Below, piece by piece: positions 28,090-30,261 of a stretch of 30,261 bases of DNA. Source of the DNA: Paulinella micropora (lineage: Eukaryota > Cercozoa > Imbricatea > Euglyphida); contig BJOX01000032.1 of assembly GCA_009731375.1 (NCBI GenBank), positions 266,141-296,401 of the forward strand, given 5' to 3'. The notes beneath the pieces are model-generated. The model was given only the letters and a program-made list of their open reading frames with translations, did no database searches and was not told the DNA's origin. Within the stretch, counting starts at the first letter, position 1. Each line of letters opens with the position of its first letter. Both the position numbers and the translations under genes were made by a program.

Positions 28090-28969
28090 ACTATTACTAC
28101 TACTACTACTACCACCACTACTACTACTGCTACACACCTTTGCCATGTTCATATTCCCTCGTGCGGTGCGCAAGCAACGTGGTGCATTGTGCGTGCACGC
28201 GCCTCTGCTTCTGTGCGCGTGTGTTGTTTGTTCGGCATGCTCGACTAGAGCAAATGCAACACAGGAAACAGGCTTGCAGGCGAGAATGTGAATTTGAGCA
28301 CTAGATGGTGAAGAGAAAGCGTGAGGCCCTTCCTCGGCCTCCACCTGCCTTCGAACTGGCACTTGCATGTTACCCGTGCAGATTCCGCTGCAGACTACAT
28401 TTTCCAGCTCTTCAAACGTTGTATGACCATGTCAAATGTAAGTAACAATGCAAATCGTCATCCAACCCAAATGCAGACTCTCCTCCATGCTTGTCTAGCT
28501 TTTATAACTTTCGCATTTGCAAGTCTCCTGTTTGTTTTCGTTCTATCGGTTGCTCATTCTCAGTCTAGTTTGCTAAATTAACGCCTGTCTCGATATAACG
28601 TACTGCTTCCACATGCTATTGGTGTGATAGCATGAACCTCTGTACAGACATAATGTGGGTGACATGCGTGATACCAATCTTCTGCGAATGGTAAAATGTG
28701 TCCATGAAGCATACAACTTGAAAAGTTAACTTCACGCACACATTCCACACCAGCTCTAGTAGCCAAAGTGGGATGACAACCAGCGACTTGTTGATTGGAT
28801 TGCAAAATCGGTCTGGAGAAAGCGCACTGCTGCCAGTGTCTCATGGATTGCGGATGCGCTGTGCAGATTTTGCAATCGATCAGCGACCAAATGCTAAAGA
28901 TGAGTCTGCAAAGCTGTGGGCTGGCAGACTTCGGCGGCGGCGGCGGTGGAGGCTTTAGCTGGGGCGGTG
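20424..28969 (+). CDS. Divergent heterotrimeric G-protein alpha subunit gene (multi-exon, likely pseudo-GTPase)
   Basis: G-alpha subunits bind GTP/GDP, pair with beta-gamma and relay signals from membrane receptors. Exons: 20424-20465, 20726-20822, 21123-21192, 21479-~21577, 22578-22612 or 22745-22830, 23216-23299, 23537-23578, 23773-23847, 24041-24100, 25333-25381, 25850-25905, 26187-26220, 26891-26921, 27352-27422, 27721-27783, 28382-28437, 28837-~28969. Phases agree throughout. Order and spacing follow G-alpha: N-terminal helix, P-loop, helical domain, switch regions, alpha-5 ending [10 protein letters not shown], about 335 residues against the usual ~350. Nearly every nucleotide-contact motif is altered while the framework is kept and no stop occurs. 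That favours a functional non-canonical protein over a dead gene, but both remain open. The start codon is not resolved. No N-terminal MG for myristoylation is seen. Confidence 0.85.
20645..20700. repeat. (GT)n array before a 3' splice site
   Basis: GT-rich tract ending shortly before the acceptor at 20724-20725. Confidence 0.93.
20726..20822 (+). CDS. G-alpha exon: N-terminal helix
   Basis: The acceptor is GGCTGGCAG and the donor ACAATC|gtacgc, phases 2 and 0. [19 protein letters not shown] then [13 protein letters not shown] is a charged helix, matching the G-alpha alphaN helix (the beta-gamma contact) that leads directly to beta1. Confidence 0.75.
20835..20905. repeat. Poly-C tract (C61) and 10-N gap
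   Basis: C from 20835 to 20895, then N. It starts 13 bp after an exon end. Confidence 0.95.
21123..21192 (+). CDS. G-alpha exon: beta1, P-loop, alpha1
   Basis: The acceptor is CTGGTGGTAG and the donor GAAATG|gtgcac. [20 protein letters not shown] continues with YGNG. This matches LLLLGAGESGKST...KQM.I.H..G of G-alpha. The invariant Gly-Lys is kept, Glu-Ser before it are Gly-Ala, and the Ser that binds Mg2+ is His. Confidence 0.88.
21199..21232. repeat. (GA)n array
   Basis: It starts a few bases after a 5' splice site. Confidence 0.95.
21352..21425 (+). repeat. Dispersed ~75-bp intronic repeat, copy A
   Basis: Related to 23680-23762 and 25738-25822: GAATTAT.A.TTATTTT...AATTTTT.....AATTACG.T pattern. 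Confidence 0.6.
21479..21577 (+). CDS. G-alpha exon: linker 1 and alphaA
   Basis: The acceptor is TTGCATGTACAG. Joined in phase 1 it reads [19 protein letters not shown] then [14 protein letters not shown], matching G[FY]..EE...Y...V..N..QS..AI..AM. The donor may be at 21578, 21581 or 21585. The first two give phase 1, which fits the next candidates. Confidence 0.82.
21690..22311. mobile_element. Inverted-repeat element (MITE-like, ~620 bp)
   Basis: The left end GCTTATACGAGCG...CGACTAAAA (21690-21752) and the right end TTTTTAGTCGCTCG...CGCTCGTATAAGC (about 22272-22311) are inverted copies. The left arm has an extra ~23-bp internal duplication (TTGTACGAGCG). No transposase is seen. A target duplication is not clear. 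It fills most of one intron of the G-alpha gene. Confidence 0.65.
22578..22612 (+). CDS. G-alpha exon candidate: alphaA-alphaB loop (option 1)
   Basis: The acceptor is TTTTGGCGCACAG and the donor GCCAG|gtgccc; 35 nt, phase 1 to 0. It reads [11 protein letters not shown] and gives a loop length close to normal G-alpha. Confidence 0.4.
22648..22706. repeat. (AC)n array
   Basis: AC repeat with AAAC interruptions. Confidence 0.95.
22745..22830 (+). CDS. G-alpha exon candidate: alphaA-alphaB loop (option 2)
   Basis: The acceptor is TTCACACGCAG and the donor, GGGA|gtaagag, is strong. 86 nt also fits phase 1 to 0 and would add 28 residues. The more protein-like frame ([20 protein letters not shown]) does not fit the phases. 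Options 1 and 2 cannot both be used. Confidence 0.35.
22921..22988. other. Assembly gap (68 N)
   Basis: Run of N in an intron. Confidence 0.99.
23216..23299 (+). CDS. G-alpha exon: alphaB-alphaC of helical domain
   Basis: The acceptor is CTGCAGTAG and the donor CTGCAG|gtatct, phase 0 at both ends. [19 protein letters not shown] then ATSMSPQLQ follows ..AD(A)R..... and M[ST].EL of G-alpha. The donor is the first repeat of the TATC array. Confidence 0.85.
23300..23516. repeat. (TATC)n / (CATC)n array filling a whole intron
   Basis: The array runs from the 5' splice site at 23300 almost to the acceptor at 23535-23536. Confidence 0.96.
23537..23578 (+). CDS. G-alpha exon: alphaC-alphaD
   Basis: The acceptor is GTCTATCTAG, within the array edge; donor AGTCCG|gtccga. 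[14 protein letters not shown], phase 0, matches GVIKRLW.D.GV of G-alpha in length; the conserved Trp is Arg. Confidence 0.8.
23680..23762 (+). repeat. Dispersed ~75-bp intronic repeat, copy B
   Basis: ATGCTGAGAATTACAATTTA and following; ends GATTCTGAGAATGGT-like, shared with copy C. Confidence 0.6.
23773..23847 (+). CDS. G-alpha exon: alphaD-alphaE-alphaF
   Basis: The acceptor is GGTGATGTAG and the donor GCGCAG|gtgtgc, phase 0. [20 protein letters not shown] then QRLAQ aligns without gaps to ...R..E.QL.DSA.YYLNDLDRIAQ. Confidence 0.86.
24041..24100 (+). CDS. G-alpha exon: linker 2 and switch I
   Basis: The acceptor is TCAACACACAG and the donor CTGCAG|gtcgcc, phase 0. [20 protein letters not shown] matches .[DN]Y.PT..DVLR.RVKTTGI. 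The catalytic Arg and the Mg2+-binding Thr are absent. Confidence 0.9.
24126..25055. repeat. (CTT)n, (GTA)n and long GAA/GAGGAA purine tract
   Basis: (CTT)n at 24126-24181, (GTA)n at 24319-24405, then almost only purines from 24420 to about 25013 with a few breaks (near 24640 and 24929). The E-, K- and L-repeat frames are artefacts. Confidence 0.95.
25333..25381 (+). CDS. G-alpha exon: beta2-beta3
   Basis: The acceptor is TATTGGCTTCAG and the donor CTACG|gtcgtc, phases 0 and 1. [16 protein letters not shown] matches ET.F.FK.LHF.MFDV. The invariant Asp of DVGGQ is Leu. Confidence 0.82.
25738..25822 (+). repeat. Dispersed ~75-bp intronic repeat, copy C
   Basis: GTGAGGACTATTCTGGGAAT and following; ends GATTCTGAGCATGGTCCC. 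Confidence 0.6.
25850..25905 (+). CDS. G-alpha exon: switch II and alpha2
   Basis: The acceptor is GCGGCTGCAG and the donor GCCGTG|gtccgt, phases 1 and 0. The junction makes E, then [18 protein letters not shown], matching GGQRSERKKWIHCFE.VTAI. LH.F and A.AV are kept; the Gly-Gly is lost, and Gln may be the catalytic Gln equivalent. Confidence 0.85.
25960..26171. mobile_element. MITE with ~54-bp terminal inverted repeats and TA target duplication
   Basis: TA at 25960-25961 and 26170-26171 flank CCCACCCCGGCC...GGTGAA and its inverted copy TTCACC...GGCCGGGGTGGG. The arms differ by about two substitutions and one indel. TA duplications are typical of Tc1/mariner-class elements. The 100-bp interior is AT-rich and non-coding. 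Confidence 0.85.
26187..26220 (+). CDS. G-alpha exon: beta4
   Basis: The acceptor is TATGCGTGTAG and the donor CTTG|gtccac, phases 0 and 1. [11 protein letters not shown] matches IFCVALSDYDQVL with two residues fewer. It starts 16 bp after a MITE. Confidence 0.85.
26361..26555. repeat. (TTGA)n array
   Basis: GATT/TTGA tetranucleotide with TCGA variants. Confidence 0.96.
26857..26888. repeat. (GT)n array ending at a 3' splice site
   Basis: The last repeat leads into TGTGTCAG, the acceptor at 26889-26890. Confidence 0.95.
26891..26921 (+). CDS. G-alpha exon: beta4-alpha3 loop
   Basis: 31 nt, phases 1 and 2, donor AACGG|gtcgcc. It reads FQALHHYRN, in place of the YEDE..N stretch. Supported mainly by phase and position. 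Confidence 0.6.
27352..27422 (+). CDS. G-alpha exon: alpha3
   Basis: The acceptor is [31 protein letters not shown] and GDT match [21 protein letters not shown]. The best junction to the next exon (phase 1) needs a GC donor, ACAG|gcaaac. An AG|GC 5' site is rare but real in eukaryotes. Confidence 0.72.
27721..27783 (+). CDS. G-alpha exon: region after beta5 (PEYTG segment)
   Basis: The acceptor is GTATGTGAGCAG and the donor GGCTG|gtcaca, phases 1 and 1. [20 protein letters not shown] matches L..C[FY]PEY.G...YEEA. The NKxD segment that should lie just before is absent from all linked exons. Confidence 0.85.
27808..28132. repeat. (TTTC)n/(TTCC)n pyrimidine tract and (TAC)n/(TGC)n
   Basis: About 190 bp of pyrimidines on the sense strand, then triplet repeats. 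Confidence 0.95.
28382..28437 (+). CDS. G-alpha exon: alpha4
   Basis: The acceptor is TTACCCGTGCAG and the donor TCAAAT|gtaagt is near-perfect. With the previous exon it reads [19 protein letters not shown], matching EAA.YI..QFEDLN. Confidence 0.88.
28837..28969 (+). CDS. G-alpha exon: beta6, alpha5 and extended C-terminus
   Basis: The acceptor is GCACTGCTGCCAG (or 28865-28866). [20 protein letters not shown] then [12 protein letters not shown] matches HFTCATDT..V..VFDAV.D.I...NL...GLF. The TCAT box is lost. Instead of stopping after Gly-Leu-Phe the frame runs into [13 protein letters not shown]. It may splice at GGTG|gtacta or read on through Thr and Leu repeats to TAA at 29227-29229. Confidence 0.85.
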
Positions 28970-29228
28970 GTACTACTACTACTACTACTACTACTACCAC
29001 TACTACTACTACTACTACACTACTGCTGCTGCTGCTGCTTCAACTATTACTACTACTATTATCGTTATTCCTGAAAGGTGTTGGGAGGTGTGGGAGGGGG
29101 GAAATTGAAAATTATGTACCCACGCCCCCGCAAAAATACGCACCCGACATCAAAATCATAGTTCGCGCGAAACAGGAGTTGGCAGCTGATACTTACAGGA
29201 TTCCAAGCCCCGAACCGTTGTTGATATA

Positions 29229-29298
<70 letters not shown>

Positions 29299-29299
29299 A

Positions 29300-29338
<39 letters not shown>
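28970..29338. repeat. (TAC)n, (TGC)n, (TAT)n triplet arrays around unique sequence
   Basis: Triplet arrays at 28968-29064 and 29228-29338. The unique part 29065-29227 is open in one frame but unrecognised. Confidence 0.92.
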
Positions 29339-29975
29339 GGAGGGGTGCACAGTATGGCACCCCACGGGAAGAGGAGGTGGTTGGGCCTCTTCCCACTGGT
29401 TTCGAGGCTATGTCGTTGTGTTGGCTCCGAGGCTATGTTGTTGTGTTGGTTCCGAGGCTATGTTGTTGTGTTGGTTCCGAGGCTCTGTTGTTGTGTGGGT
29501 TCCGAGGCTATGTCGATGTGGGTTCCGAGGCTATGTTGTTGTGTTGGTTCCGAGGCCATGTCGTTGTGTTGTTTTTTATAAGACATACACCACGTGGGAT
29601 CAAAGGGGTATTTACATTCCGCGATCTAGGGGTGGTGACGGGTTTCGAGGCGTCCCGGACACTTACCGCAAAACGTCCTCATGCGCTGGCAGACCGCATG
29701 AAATGTCTGCTACCCCTGTGAGTACCTCCATGCGGGACCTACCCAGTCTCGTGGAGCTCTCACGCGGGGAAGATCAATCATTTGTAGTTGATTTCCTGCA
29801 AGGTACCCGACACTGTGCGGGTAGTAGGGACTTCCTTTTGGGGCCTTCTATGCAGGATGGTTAGAGTCACTCTTCCCTCCCCAACATACTCACTGTAGTC
29901 CCTGTTGGGTCGAGGGATGGAGGCGCATGGCCCTCGGGCTCAGCCATGACAGATCAATATATATATATATATATA
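29339..29975 (+). mobile_element. Retro-like element embedded between (TTA)n arrays
   Basis: It begins TGGAGGGGTGCACAGTATGG directly after (TTA)n and ends CCATGACAGATCAATATATA before the next (TTA)n. The last ~50 bp resemble the 3' ends of the minus-strand elements at 17.9-18.8 kb. No protein is recognised. Confidence 0.55.
29400..29572 (+). repeat. 25-bp minisatellite (about 7 copies)
   Basis: Unit GGTTCCGAGGCTATGTTGTT plus GTGTT, with small variations and shortened copies. Confidence 0.9.

Positions 29976-29976
<1 letters not shown>

Positions 29977-30050
<74 letters not shown>
29977..30050. repeat. (TTA)n array
   Basis: Pure triplet array following a short (AT)n run. Confidence 0.97.
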
Positions 30051-30051
<1 letters not shown>

Positions 30052-30261
30052 GGGGGGCACCAATACATGGTTGAGTGTCACCGCCACACGGCGGGGTTGG
30101 GGCCGTTGGCAGCTTGTTATGAGGGGTACATAATCAGTGCTCCACTGATTCATGAGACGGAAACTTTTACTGAGAGAAGCTCTCTCACCACGCTCACGGC
30201 TCTTGGCTCGGGGTGGCCTCTGGTATCACTCGGGGTGCGGGGGGTGGGGGTTATCTGAGGG
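30051..30261 (+). mobile_element. 5' part of another microsatellite-embedded element
   Basis: TGGGGGGCACCAATACATGG follows (TTA)n as TGGAGGGG does at 29339. The sequence has an imperfect GTGTCACCGCC...GGCGGGG hairpin and runs out of the window. Confidence 0.4.

Overview
This is a piece of an intron-rich eukaryotic nuclear genome, not a prokaryotic locus. The evidence is GT-AG exon junctions with consistent phases, an LTR retrotransposon with target-site duplication, inverted-repeat elements, a tRNA-type Pol III promoter and a very high load of microsatellites. I cannot place the species. Seven N gaps (354-616, 17380-17545, 19285-19294, 19654-19663, 20400-20409, 20896-20905, 22921-22988) mean that some intronic sequence is missing.

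Layout. 1-1635: a fold-back repeat, a tRNA-type Pol III promoter on the minus strand, a trinucleotide array and the 3'-terminal exon of an unrecognised gene with its poly(A) signal. 1636-11915: a 10.3-kb Ty3/gypsy element with 217/218-bp LTRs, a 4-5 bp target duplication, a long Gag with a CCCH zinc knuckle and RGG tail, then Pol (protease, RT, RNase H, integrase, GPY/F, and a long unassigned tail). Gag and Pol lie in one frame, separated only by a UGA in the context UGA-CUA-G. Pol further downstream is broken by several frameshifts and two stops. 11916-13260: AT-rich sequence with a 179-bp tandem duplication and a perfect 45-bp palindrome. 13260-16400: about 3 kb of GTAT-derived satellite. 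16570-29230: one or two plus-strand multi-exon genes whose small GC-rich exons sit between microsatellites.

The main result is the gene at about 20.4-29.0 kb. Sixteen short exons with matching splice phases give a protein of about 330-340 residues that follows the heterotrimeric G-protein alpha subunit from the N-terminal helix, through the P-loop (GPAGAGKHT), the all-helical domain ([27 protein letters not shown]) and the Ras-like domain, to a C-terminus ending [12 protein letters not shown]. The fold signature and length are kept, but nearly all nucleotide-handling motifs are altered: the Mg2+ Ser of the P-loop is His, switch I Arg and Thr are gone, DVGGQ is degenerate, and NKxD and TCAT are missing. 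It looks like a pseudo-GTPase G-alpha. A second set of phase-consistent exons at 16.76-20.13 kb may be an N-terminal extension or an even more decayed neighbouring G-alpha copy.

The introns also carry a TA-flanked MITE, a 620-bp inverted-repeat element, three copies of a dispersed ~75-bp repeat, a ~640-bp purine tract, poly-C tracts at gaps, and retro-like elements that lie inside microsatellites and share a 3' end. From 29.3 kb to the window end more of these microsatellite-embedded elements occur.
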